Under the pieces are notes generated by a model, which saw nothing but the letters and a program-made list of their open reading frames with translations, searched no databases and had not been told where the DNA came from. This document shows positions 11,718 to 20,496 of a DNA stretch of 64,000 nucleotides, one piece after another (position 1 is the stretch's first letter; every line of letters begins with the position of its first letter). Both the position numbers and the translations under genes were made by a program. The DNA lies in NCBI GenBank assembly GCA_964636385.1, contig CAZWSC010000010.1, positions 17,375-81,374 on the forward strand, read 5' to 3'. The DNA is from CAZWSC01 sp964636385. GTDB lineage: Bacteria > Eisenbacteria > RBG-16-71-46 > CAIMUX01.

Positions 11718-13736
11718 TTGGCCCTGATCACGCTTCGAAACGTCACAGCTGCATTCGGCGGTCCACCCGTACTGAACGGGGTGGACCTGACCGTTCTGCC
11801 GGGCGACCGCCTCTGCCTGGTGGGACGGAACGGATCCGGCAAGTCGACCCTGCTGCGCCTGATCGCAGGTGAGCTGAGGCCGGATTCAGGCGAGATCTCC
11901 CGCCGCAGCGACCTCAAGACAGCCATCCTCCACCAGGAAATCCCCCCCGGTACAGGCGGCACCGTGTTCGACGTTGCCGCCGCCGGCACAGGCGAGCTGT
12001 TCTCGATGCTGGCTGAGTATCACCGCCTGAGCCACTCCCTCACACAGGATCAGAGCCCCGCGATCGCTGCGCGCCAGCAGGAGCTCCAGGGGATGCTCGA
12101 AGACCGCGGAGGCTTCAGCCTGCACCGCGATGTGGAGCGGGTCCTCTCGCGCCTCGGGCTGGATCCTGAGGCGGACTTCTCCCCGCTCTCCGGCGGATCG
12201 AAGCGGCGGGTGATGCTGGCGAAGGCCCTGGTCTGCGGCCCCGAGATCCTGCTCCTGGACGAACCGACCAATCAGCTGGACATCGACACGATAGTCTGGC
12301 TGGAGGAGTTCCTGCTCCGCCAGGCCAGGACCATCATCCTGGTCACGCACGACCGCGCTTTCGCCAGAAGGCTTGCCAACCGCGTGGCCGAACTGGACCG
12401 CGGGCGCCTGATCGCCTTTCCCTGCGGATATGATGACTTCCTGAGGAGGCGTGAGGCGCTCCTCGAGGCTGAGGCGGCACGAGCTGAACTCCTGGACAGA
12501 AAGCTGGCCGGGGAGGAGGCCTGGGTTCGCCAGGGGATCAAGGCCCGGCGCACACGCAACGAGGGACGGGTCCGCGCGCTGCTTGCCCTGCGCGAGGAGG
12601 CGACTGCGCGCAGGGAGAAGGCAGGCCTGGCCAGGATCGAGATCTCCGGGACCGGCACATCCGGCCGCCTCTTCTGCAGGGCTTCAGGCGCCACCTACTC
12701 CTATGGCGAAAAGCCGGTCATCCGGGACCTGACAGCGACGATCCTGCAGGGAGACCGCGTCGGCATCATCGGCCCGAACGGAAGCGGCAAGACCACCCTC
12801 CTGCGGATCCTTGCCGGCGAGCTTGCCCCGCAGTCGGGATCGATCCGATTCGGGAAGGGGCTGGACTTCGTCTATCTCGACCAGTTCCGTGAGCAGCTCG
12901 ACCCAGGGAAGAGCGCCCGCGAGAATGTGGGTGAGGGGCGCGATGTCGTGACAGTGAACGGCAGGCCCAGGCACATACTGGCCTACCTGCGGGACTTCCT
13001 CTTCACGCCCGAGAGGGCCCAGACACCGGTCCGCGTCCTGTCGGGCGGGGAGCGGAACCGGCTCCTGATGGCGAAGCTCTTCACGAGGCCGTGCAATGCC
13101 CTGGTGCTGGACGAACCCACGAATGACCTGGACGCGGAGACGCTCGATCTTCTGGAGGGCCTGATCCTGGAGTTCCGGGGGACCCTGCTACTCGTGAGCC
13201 ACGATCGCGACTTCCTGAACAACGTAGTCACGAGCACGCTGTCGGTCGGAGCGGACGGGAGCGTGGCGGAGTTCGTCGGCGGATATGACGACTGGCTGCG
13301 CCAGGCAGGGGCCAGTGCGGCTGCAGGGGCAGCCACAGGTGCGCCCATCGCGAAAGCGGCCCCCTCGACGGATGACGGTGCGCATGGCACAGGGGTGTCT
13401 GACCGGCGCGGCAGGCGAAGCAGGAGCTCATCCGGCCCGGCAGGCGGGAGATCCGCGGGCGAACCGGACGCTGCGGCACCCGGAACCGGCGAGCCCCCCT
13501 CCAGCAGGAGGCGAAAGCTGACCTACAGGGAGGAGAGGGAGCTCGCCTCGCTCCCTCAACGGATAGAGGCATTGGAGGAGGAGCAATCGAAGCTCCACTC
13601 GTCCCTTGCCGACCCGGAGTTGTACAGGACCGCGGGTGGAACCGTGGCCGAGTTGACCGACCGGCTGGGGCGGGTTGAGTCCGAGCTCGAGGCTGCGTTC
13701 GCAAGGTGGGAGGAGCTGGAATCGATGGGGGGGTAG
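11718..13736 (+). CDS. ABC-F family ATPase (Uup-like)
   Basis: A 672-residue soluble protein with two ABC ATPase domains and no membrane segments. The first Walker A is GRNGSGKST (36-44), with its signature SGGSKRR and Walker B LLLDEPTNQLDID. The second domain has GPNGSGKTT, LSGGERNRLLMAK and LVLDEPTNDLDAE. A charged linker joins the domains, and a disordered Gly/Ala/Ser segment leads to a C-terminal coiled coil (YREERELASLPQRIEALEEE), the layout of Uup, which acts on ribosomes or on branched DNA. The start is a TTG with an upstream TGGAG. The gene is convergent with the GlmL-like gene, 32 bases away. Confidence 0.92.
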   Translation: MALITLRNVTAAFGGPPVLNGVDLTVLPGDRLCLVGRNGSGKSTLLRLIAGELRPDSGEISRRSDLKTAILHQEIPPGTGGTVFDVAAAGTGELFSMLAEYHRLSHSLTQDQSPAIAARQQELQGMLEDRGGFSLHRDVERVLSRLGLDPEADFSPLSGGSKRRVMLAKALVCGPEILLLDEPTNQLDIDTIVWLEEFLLRQARTIILVTHDRAFARRLANRVAELDRGRLIAFPCGYDDFLRRREALLEAEAARAELLDRKLAGEEAWVRQGIKARRTRNEGRVRALLALREEATARREKAGLARIEISGTGTSGRLFCRASGATYSYGEKPVIRDLTATILQGDRVGIIGPNGSGKTTLLRILAGELAPQSGSIRFGKGLDFVYLDQFREQLDPGKSARENVGEGRDVVTVNGRPRHILAYLRDFLFTPERAQTPVRVLSGGERNRLLMAKLFTRPCNALVLDEPTNDLDAETLDLLEGLILEFRGTLLLVSHDRDFLNNVVTSTLSVGADGSVAEFVGGYDDWLRQAGASAAAGAATGAPIAKAAPSTDDGAHGTGVSDRRGRRSRSSSGPAGGRSAGEPDAAAPGTGEPPSSRRRKLTYREERELASLPQRIEALEEEQSKLHSSLADPELYRTAGGTVAELTDRLGRVESELEAAFARWEELESMGG

Positions 13737-13768
13737 GCCGGTGAGTGAGGAGGGCCAGGGGCGCCCGT

Positions 13769-16408
13769 TCACTCATCAATGATCAGCACCCGCGGCCTCT
13801 GCACACCCACACGAAGTTCGGTCGTGCCGTCGATGTACACGGTGCGCCCCACTGCCGCTGCCAGGACTGAGGCGAACTCCTCACTGAGGGTGTGCCGGCC
13901 GAACCCTTCCAGCACAACCACCGTGAAAGGCCATGACTCGGCGAGCAGGGGTCCGAGATCCGCACCGGCCGTGATGACGCCGCTGGCCCCCGCGTCGCGA
14001 AGATTCTGCAGACCGGCAAGGTCCAGGTGCTCCACAAGGGCGACAACGCCAGCTGAAGCGCCATCCATCCCGTCGTCAGGGCGTGTCGGCAGCCCTTCTC
14101 CCTGTGGCTGGCCTGAATAACCGCCGCCCGGACCCGATCCCGGCTCCCGATACGCCAGCCGCCCGGCCGTCTCGCCGCCTGCGCCCCAGGCACCCCTGAT
14201 CACGGTGCCGGACGTCTCGATGACAGCCCCGCGACCGGTTATCTCGCACACCGTACCCGGCACCCAGGCTTTCACCTCCAGCTCCTCGCGCAGAGGCTCC
14301 ACCCAGATGCGGCCCTCATCCGGACGGATCTGGAGGACCCTGCCGCGGATGGGAGAGAGCGCCGTACGCCCCACCGGCGGGATACCGGTTGCAGCCAGAA
14401 CAGACCCTGCTTCCACCTCCTGCCCTTCCCCGCAACGGAGGAAAGGCGCCAGTTTTCCTGCGTCGACCTTCAGGGCGGCGGCGGCATCTACAACACAGAC
14501 GTGCCGGGCCTGGGCGGGAGTCTCTCTGGCCAACACTGTTCCGTCGGCGAGTAGCCTGTCGAAGATGCCGCCTACCTGGCAGCGGAACTCCTTCGTCCTG
14601 AGCATCCCCTTCCGCCTTGCCAGCAGATCGCCCGGTGCGAACCCGTCCCCAGGCCCCATCAGAAGATGCTGCCCGGTCTCCTCCGGCCTGCAGTCGAGCA
14701 CCTGCGCAACCGGCAGGAAGAACGGGCGGAGGAAAAGCCGTGTGCTCCGGGCTATAAGTGTGTCGCCTTCCACGGTGCCCCCCTTGTGGACAAGGACATC
14801 CCCGGGAATCGACAGCTCGCGCTCCAGGATGATCCTTCCGCGCCGGACCGGGTCCTCGGCAGACGCCGGAATCCTGGATGCAGCACCCGGCACGGCTGCC
14901 CTCGCCGTCGACCCACGGTGATCCTGCGCCCTGCCCAGCCGCACTATCCCGACACGGTTGAAGAGCTCGAAGGCCAGATCAGGATCCTGTGCGGAGAGCA
15001 TCCCCAGGTGCGGAAAGATGAAGGCGCTGTCCACAGCGAGCTGCGTCCTGCGTGAAGTCTGAACGGCATCGGTCAGGATTCGGGCTGCGACGTCGCGGGG
15101 CACGTGTGAAAGTGCACCGCCGCTCCCGATGATGAGATCGTACCTGTCCGCGTTGACCACACCGGGCTCCGTGCGCGCCTCTCTCTGCCGGTCCCTCAGA
15201 TGCGAGCGGATCCGAAAGGCATCCGCGCCCCTGTCATCCGACTTCCCGCCCAGCACGCGCAGGTGCGCGCGCACCGCCTCGCGCACAGCCAGGGTTGCGA
15301 TGCCCCGCTCGATTCCGGCATCAACCTCGTCCCCGGGGAGCCGCGTGGGATTGAGATACTTCTCCCCCACGCGGTTGAGCACGTCGCCTGCGTGATCCCG
15401 TGCCGGATGCGCCCCGCCCCGGGAGTCCCGCCCCTTGTCCAGCAACTCCAGCAGTGCATCCAGCCCGGCGGAGAGCAGCACGTTCAGGATGCTGTAGCTC
15501 ATGCCCAGGTTCGCGCTGACCGTGCGCACGACCCTGCCTTCGTGCGCCGTGAAGACGTCGGTCGTGGCCCCTCCCACATCCACGGCGAGGATCCGCTCTC
15601 CCGTCTTCTCCGACACAAGCCCAAGTATCCTGCCGACCGCCGACGGAGTGGGCAGGAGCGGCCCGTCCACCCAGTCGCGCAACCGTTCGTAACCGGGGGC
15701 CTGCGACATTACGTGCTCCATGAAGAGCTCGTGGATCGCCTCCCGAGCGGGGCCCAGCCGCTCCTGTCCCGCCTCGGGGCGGAGGTTGTCGACCGCACGC
15801 AGCATAAAGCGGTCTTTCACAGCAGCCTCGACATAAGGCAGTGCTTTCCTGTTGCCGGCGAAGATGACAGGAAGCCGGGCACGGGGGTTCCGCTTGGGAT
15901 GCAGCGAGGCTTCGTTCATGATCTCGGCAAGGAAGACCGGCCCGGAGATCGCGTCGCCATCGAATCCGCCGGCAAGCAGGACCATGTCGGGACGGAGCCG
16001 CTCGAGATCCCGGATCTTCTGATATGGCGTGCGCCCGTCGTCCAGGGCCAGCACATCCAGCACGATCGCGCCGGCACCGAGGGCAACCCTCTCTGCGCTC
16101 TGCGAGGTGATGGAACGTACCAGGCCGGTCACGACGACGGCAAGGCCACCGCCCGCGCTGGAGGTAGAGAGGTAGGTCACTGCCGGGCGGCCGTCCCGTG
16201 TCAGGGGCGTGCCGACTTCATCCCTGAAGGCATCCAGCGCCCGTAGAACGCCGAGCGTCACGTCCTCGTCCGGCTTCTCCACCGTCGTGGCGGCCTCGTG
16301 CCGCAGACAGCGCCACCCTCCATCCCCGCCATCCCGGAGGAAGAGAACCGCCTTCGTTGTCGTGCTTCCTACGTCGGTTATGCAGATCAGGGGGTCATTG
16401 CAGCCCAT
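13769..16408 (-). CDS. GlmL/MutL-family ATPase with long C-terminal extension
   Basis: An 879-residue protein whose first half matches the GlmL/MutL family (actin/Hsp70-like ATPases linked to adenosylcobalamin-dependent glutamate mutase). The phosphate-1 loop is DVGSTTTK (12-19), and a second DVGGATTDVFTAHEG lies near 277. Family segments LLAGGFDGD, VIFAGNRKALPYVE and GGALSHVPR are visible. Clostridial GlmL is roughly half this length. Here a second half of about 350 residues carries beta-rich modules with recurring Gly turns (hammerhead- or barrel-like) and a C-terminal alpha/beta domain ending in LIIDE. No mutase is encoded in the window. Its start abuts the stop of the upstream FGE-fold gene with no spacer, so co-translation is possible. 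Function of the extension is unknown. Confidence 0.8.
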   Translation of the reverse strand: MGCNDPLICITDVGSTTTKAVLFLRDGGDGGWRCLRHEAATTVEKPDEDVTLGVLRALDAFRDEVGTPLTRDGRPAVTYLSTSSAGGGLAVVVTGLVRSITSQSAERVALGAGAIVLDVLALDDGRTPYQKIRDLERLRPDMVLLAGGFDGDAISGPVFLAEIMNEASLHPKRNPRARLPVIFAGNRKALPYVEAAVKDRFMLRAVDNLRPEAGQERLGPAREAIHELFMEHVMSQAPGYERLRDWVDGPLLPTPSAVGRILGLVSEKTGERILAVDVGGATTDVFTAHEGRVVRTVSANLGMSYSILNVLLSAGLDALLELLDKGRDSRGGAHPARDHAGDVLNRVGEKYLNPTRLPGDEVDAGIERGIATLAVREAVRAHLRVLGGKSDDRGADAFRIRSHLRDRQREARTEPGVVNADRYDLIIGSGGALSHVPRDVAARILTDAVQTSRRTQLAVDSAFIFPHLGMLSAQDPDLAFELFNRVGIVRLGRAQDHRGSTARAAVPGAASRIPASAEDPVRRGRIILERELSIPGDVLVHKGGTVEGDTLIARSTRLFLRPFFLPVAQVLDCRPEETGQHLLMGPGDGFAPGDLLARRKGMLRTKEFRCQVGGIFDRLLADGTVLARETPAQARHVCVVDAAAALKVDAGKLAPFLRCGEGQEVEAGSVLAATGIPPVGRTALSPIRGRVLQIRPDEGRIWVEPLREELEVKAWVPGTVCEITGRGAVIETSGTVIRGAWGAGGETAGRLAYREPGSGPGGGYSGQPQGEGLPTRPDDGMDGASAGVVALVEHLDLAGLQNLRDAGASGVITAGADLGPLLAESWPFTVVVLEGFGRHTLSEEFASVLAAAVGRTVYIDGTTELRVGVQRPRVLIIDE

Positions 16409-17401
16409 TCAATCCATCACGCACCTGATTCCGTAGCCCTGGCCCGTGCTGCCGTGCCGGTATTGCGGGTACTGGTTGCCGCGGTTGCCGGTACGGAGAG
16501 GGGCCGTGCCTGATCCCCAGGAGCCCCCGCGTGTCACACGGCAGCACTCGAAATGCGTTGCAGGCGGATCCTCGCGCCCATCATCCGGATCGTAGGGATA
16601 GCCTGCCCAGCCGGTGCTTGTCCACGCGTGCACATTCCCGGCCACATCGTACAGGCCATACGGGCTTGGGCTGTCGATCGTCTGGAACCCGTCGTGATTG
16701 CGGCCGTCGTAGTAGCCGACAGGCGTTGTCCAGCCATTCCCCTCATACGGGTCGCCGCTGTCCCAGTAGTTCGCCCGCTGCCCGCTGATCCCCATGCCCC
16801 AGGGATAGGTCGGGGTGTCCGCGCTGTCGCACTGCATCGGATCGCCCCACATCTCGCACCCGCCCCTGGCGGCTTTCTCCCACTCCACCTCGGTCGGGAG
16901 ACGCTTCCCGGCCCAGCGGCAGTACGCATCGGCTTCCCACCACGAGACCCCATGCACCGGGAAGTGCTCGTTCCCCGGGATGCCGCCGCCGTGATACTCG
17001 TCGCTGTTCCAGTTGGCCGGCAGAGTAATGCTCTGCGCAACACGCCAGTCCCAGCCGACAGGGTTCCACCACTCAGGATTGTCGTATCCGCCGGCATCGA
17101 TGAACCCGCTGTACTCGGCGTTCGTCACCGAGTACTTCCCGATCCAGAACCCATCGACCCAGACATCGTGGATGGGCGTAGCGAGAGGTTCGCCGGGTAT
17201 CCCCAGCCTCACATAGCCCGGCGGGATCCAGATCATGCCGTCCGGATCCTCGCGGAATGTCAGGCTGTCGATGTTCGACACCGCGAACTCCGTGACTCTC
17301 TCACCCTCGTGAACGAGCATTCTCCACTCAGCCCGGCACGGTGTTGCAGCGATTGCAGGGCAGAGGACCAAGGCTGCCACAATCGTCATCCGAAATCTCA
17401 T
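16409..17401 (-). CDS. Secreted FGE/SUMF1-fold protein, copy A (probably non-catalytic)
   Basis: A 330-residue exported protein. Residues about 1-22 form a signal peptide. A short module of about 35 residues follows (EWRMLVH...SNIDSLTF), then a formylglycine-generating-enzyme fold: MIWIPPG, DVWVDGFWIGKYSVTNAEY, PVHGVSWWEADAYC, LPTEVEWEKAARGG, YGLYDVAGNVHAWT and RVTRGGSW. The two C-terminal active-site cysteines of true FGE are absent, so it likely binds rather than oxidises. It is a close paralogue of copy B in the same minus-strand run. The ATG at 17401 was chosen because GGAGG lies eight bases upstream and a clean signal peptide follows. Its stop directly abuts the GlmL-like start. Confidence 0.88.
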   Translation of the reverse strand: MRFRMTIVAALVLCPAIAATPCRAEWRMLVHEGERVTEFAVSNIDSLTFREDPDGMIWIPPGYVRLGIPGEPLATPIHDVWVDGFWIGKYSVTNAEYSGFIDAGGYDNPEWWNPVGWDWRVAQSITLPANWNSDEYHGGGIPGNEHFPVHGVSWWEADAYCRWAGKRLPTEVEWEKAARGGCEMWGDPMQCDSADTPTYPWGMGISGQRANYWDSGDPYEGNGWTTPVGYYDGRNHDGFQTIDSPSPYGLYDVAGNVHAWTSTGWAGYPYDPDDGREDPPATHFECCRVTRGGSWGSGTAPLRTGNRGNQYPQYRHGSTGQGYGIRCVMD

Positions 17402-17546
17402 CGTCCGGTCCTCCATAAATTGGTGTCCGTCGTACAGGCCCAACCCCCTCCTCGCGGCCTTGACCTGATTGCACTCTCCAGGGCGGGATAGTCCGGTCAC
17501 CCCGCCGTGTTCCCGACAGCAGGATCACCACCCACCCGCCACACAA

Positions 17547-18128
17547 TCAAGGCAGCAGGATCATCCTTCTGCTTTCCTCCACTCCCGGGGCACGCAGGGT
17601 GTAGAAGTAGACACCGCCTGCGGCCTTGTGGCCGGCATCATCCAGGCCGTCCCAGTGCACGGTCTGCCGGCCTGCTGAGCGCTCGCCGCCCGCCAGTGTC
17701 CGCACCAGCCGGCCATCGGGGCTGTAGATTGCGAGTTCGGCTGCGCCGGCCTGCGGCAGGTCGAACGCGATCTGAGTATCGGACGAAAACGGGTTCGGCT
17801 GGTTCTGGAAGAGTCGGATCGCCTTCAGCGCCTGCGCCGTGGCCTCCGGCGTCGGAGCGCTCGATACTTCCATGATGAAGTCAATCCTCACGATCTCGTC
17901 TGTAGGGTAGCTGTCGGAACCTGTGGTCGTCACGACGATCACCGCGTCATCGTCGAACAGGACCTGCTCGATGTTGCCTACCGCGTAGACCGCGCCCGGG
18001 CCCTCGGTCAGCCTGATGACCAGGGCGGGCTCATCTGCATTCGCTGCCTGCGCCGCGGCCAGGCAGGCGAGTAGGGCAGAGGCTGCCCACAATGGGATCC
18101 GGTTCCTGCAAGACTGTCCTGTTCTCAT
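17547..18128 (-). CDS. Secreted protein with FlgD/T9SS-like C-terminal domain
   Basis: A 193-residue exported protein. A signal peptide occupies about residues 1-32. A short segment resembling the N-terminal module of its FGE-fold neighbours follows (YAVGNIEQVLFDD). The C-terminal 80 residues form a FlgD-Ig/type-IX-sorting-like domain: LFQNQPNPFSSDTQIAFDLP, DGRLVRTLAGG, HWDGLDDAG and GGVYFYTL. Domains of this type anchor or sort proteins at the surface in FCB bacteria. I preferred the ATG at 18128, because GGAGG lies upstream of it and overlaps the alternative ATG four codons earlier. It sits between the two FGE-fold genes, 48 bases after copy B. Confidence 0.82.
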   Translation of the reverse strand: MRTGQSCRNRIPLWAASALLACLAAAQAANADEPALVIRLTEGPGAVYAVGNIEQVLFDDDAVIVVTTTGSDSYPTDEIVRIDFIMEVSSAPTPEATAQALKAIRLFQNQPNPFSSDTQIAFDLPQAGAAELAIYSPDGRLVRTLAGGERSAGRQTVHWDGLDDAGHKAAGGVYFYTLRAPGVEESRRMILLP

Positions 18129-18176
18129 TTTCGCCTCCATGTTGATCCTGATCCGCCTGCTCGGGACAAGGGGCCA

Positions 18177-19118
18177 TCAGTTTCTCGCACAACGAAACCC
18201 GTATGCGGGGTGTCGTTCGTGCGGGTGGCCGCTGTCGCGGTGGGCGCAGCGGAGGTTGTGCGTGGCACTGCCCCACGAGCCGCCGCGAAACACCCGGCAG
18301 CACTCGTTGGGGGTTATCGGCGGATTCTCCCGGCCGTCGTCCGGGTCATAGGGGTAGCTCGCGTACTTCGTGCTGCACCACTCCCAGACATTCCCGGCCA
18401 GATCGTAGAGCCCGTATGGGCCCGGGCTGTCGATCGTCTGGTAGCCGTCGTGATTGCTGCCGTCGTAGTATCCGACAGGCGTTGTCCAGCCGTTGTTCTG
18501 ATACGGGTCGCCACTCTGCCAGTAGTTCGCCCGTGGCCCGCTGATCCCCTCGCCCCAGGGGTAGGTCGGGGTGTTCGGAGAGGGCCCCCTGGCAGCCTTC
18601 TCCCACTCGGCCTCGGTGGGCAACCGCGTCCCTGCCCAGCGGCACCAGGCGTCCGCTTCCCACCAGGAGACGCCGTTCACCGGGAAGCCCTCGTTCCCGG
18701 GGATCCCGCCACCGTGATACTGATTGCTGTTCCAGTTCTCCGGCAGCGTGATGTTGCCGGCCACCCGCCAGTCCCAGCCGACCGGGTTCCACCATGCAGG
18801 GTTGCTGTATCCACCGGCGTCGATGAACTCCCTGTACTCCCCGTTCGTCACCTCGTACTTGCCGATCCAGAAGCCGTCAACCCACACATCGTGGACCGGC
18901 TCGGCGATCCCGGACTGCCCCAGCCGCACTTCGCCGGCCGGGATCCAGATCATGTTCCTGGGAGTTTCCTGGAACGTCAGGCTGTCGATCTCTGATGCCG
19001 TGAACTCGGAGTAGGTATCACCCCTGTGAACTCTGACCCTCCACTCGGTGTCGTCTGCCGCGGCAGTGAAGGCCAACAGCGCAAGAGGTGCAGCAGCCAT
19101 CAGAACCAATCTACTCAT
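18177..19118 (-). CDS. Secreted FGE/SUMF1-fold protein, copy B (probably non-catalytic)
   Basis: A 313-residue exported protein and the first gene of the run. A signal peptide (about residues 1-21, ending in Ala-rich sequence) precedes the EWRVRVH...ASEIDSLTF module and then the FGE fold (MIWIPAG, GFWIGKYEVTNGEY, PVNGVSWWEADAWCRWAG, LPTEAEWEKAARG, GPYGLYDLAGNVWEW, RVFRGGSWGS). It is strongly similar to copy A over its whole length and likewise lacks the catalytic cysteine pair. The ATG at 19118 has GGGAG upstream. The two copies flank the FlgD-type protein, which hints that all three work together at the cell surface. Confidence 0.88.
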   Translation of the reverse strand: MSRLVLMAAAPLALLAFTAAADDTEWRVRVHRGDTYSEFTASEIDSLTFQETPRNMIWIPAGEVRLGQSGIAEPVHDVWVDGFWIGKYEVTNGEYREFIDAGGYSNPAWWNPVGWDWRVAGNITLPENWNSNQYHGGGIPGNEGFPVNGVSWWEADAWCRWAGTRLPTEAEWEKAARGPSPNTPTYPWGEGISGPRANYWQSGDPYQNNGWTTPVGYYDGSNHDGYQTIDSPGPYGLYDLAGNVWEWCSTKYASYPYDPDDGRENPPITPNECCRVFRGGSWGSATHNLRCAHRDSGHPHERHPAYGFRCARN

Positions 19119-19291
19119 CCGGCTTCTCCCTTCCAGGAACAGCCTGCACCAGATCACCCGACGCGATGCGAGACGCCCTGACGGCGCAGCAATGCGCAGC
19201 GTCACTGCCACCGTCACCACCATGACCATATGCAAGTATAGCGCAATAGCGACCAGGGTTCAACGCCGGTGTGGCGGCCGGGCCGCCCGGG

Positions 19292-20488
19292 CTACCCGCG
19301 CTCCAGAAGCTCCAACCGGTGGTAGTCGAAGACCTTCCCGCCGCGAAGCACGTGGTCCAGGAAGAGGGCCAGCTTCCCGTTCTGCAGTAGATCCGCAAGC
19401 CCGCCATCCTCGGCCAGAAAGAGGAGCTTCGACTCCAGGTAGGCCTGGTGGAGATTGCGCCGTCGGTTGAACACCTTCTTCTCCCCCAGCAGCCACTCGT
19501 CGTAGAGGGATGCAGCGGCCTCCAGCCGGCGCACCGGCTTGCCCGCCCTCCTGTATAACTGCGCCATGTGGCTCAACAGGACGTGCACCTCGTCGTACCG
19601 GGGAAGACGGCCGCGATAGACGCGGTGCGGGAGGAGGTTGTCCAGCCCAGCCTCGCGGAAGACGGCTCTGGCCCGGCGGTCGAGTTCGCACGAGTATGCG
19701 GCAACGGGCGCGCCGGAGTCGCGGTTCTCCGAATAGAGATTCGTGTACAAAGGGACCAGATCCGGCCTGCAGCGCTTCAGCGTCTCGAAGAAGAACCCCT
19801 TCTGGCGCCCCGGCCGCAGTGTCAAACCGCCGAACATGACCACGTCCACGCCGATCGCAGAGAGGCGCTGCGCCATGGCTGCAAGATCGGCAGCCGAATC
19901 GGAGATCCCGGGGAGTATCGGCATTACCACCGCACCGGTTACACATCCCAGCCTGCGGAACTCCGCCAGTATCTGCAGGCGCTCCTCCACGGCAGCGGCG
20001 CGGGGTTCGAACTCACGGCGCACATCCTCGTCGAGTGTCTGAATCGAGAGCATGAGTATGAACCCGGCGCGCTCGTGAACCTCCTTCCAGACGGGAGCGT
20101 CGCGGAGTACGAGGCCGGACTTGGTCAGCAGCGAGACCGGCATCGAGTGCTCCGCGAGGATCCGGGCCGAGCGGCCTGTCAGGTTGAACTCCGCCTCGCA
20201 GGGCTGATAGCAGTCGCTAACCCCGGAGCCCAGGCGCACGATCCCCTTTTCGCGCAGGCGGGACAGCTCCTTTTTAAGGACCTCGGGGGCGTTCGTCCGG
20301 ACAACGATGTCGCGCTCGAAGTCGCCCTCCACCCAGTAGCGTTCCGCCCGGCCGTCGCAGTAGGAGCAGCCGTGGGCGCAGGCCTGGTATGGCGAGTAGC
20401 TGTACTTGCCGACGAAGTACGAGTCGCACAGGTCGCGCCTGCGAAGGACCGCCTTGACGTCGCGCTGGTGGAAGCTCGTCCCGTCCAC
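19292..20488 (-). CDS. Radical SAM protein, spore-photoproduct-lyase-like
   Basis: A 398-residue soluble enzyme. The [4Fe-4S]/SAM motif is CX3CX2C with cysteines 37, 41 and 44 (CAHGCSYC). The surrounding YSPYQACAHGCSYCDGRAER and the later DCYQPCE and SMPVSLLTKSG match the SPL-like/Rv2578c radical SAM group, whose best-known member repairs UV photoproducts but most of whose members have no known substrate. A C-terminal region of about 130 residues (from the YDEVHVLLSH segment on) is helical and unassigned. It begins eight bases after the stop of the large secreted-protein gene, so the two may be co-transcribed. No other repair gene is adjacent. Confidence 0.85.
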   Translation of the reverse strand: MDGTSFHQRDVKAVLRRRDLCDSYFVGKYSYSPYQACAHGCSYCDGRAERYWVEGDFERDIVVRTNAPEVLKKELSRLREKGIVRLGSGVSDCYQPCEAEFNLTGRSARILAEHSMPVSLLTKSGLVLRDAPVWKEVHERAGFILMLSIQTLDEDVRREFEPRAAAVEERLQILAEFRRLGCVTGAVVMPILPGISDSAADLAAMAQRLSAIGVDVVMFGGLTLRPGRQKGFFFETLKRCRPDLVPLYTNLYSENRDSGAPVAAYSCELDRRARAVFREAGLDNLLPHRVYRGRLPRYDEVHVLLSHMAQLYRRAGKPVRRLEAAASLYDEWLLGEKKVFNRRRNLHQAYLESKLLFLAEDGGLADLLQNGKLALFLDHVLRGGKVFDYHRLELLERG

Positions 20489-20496
20489 GGCAGCGA

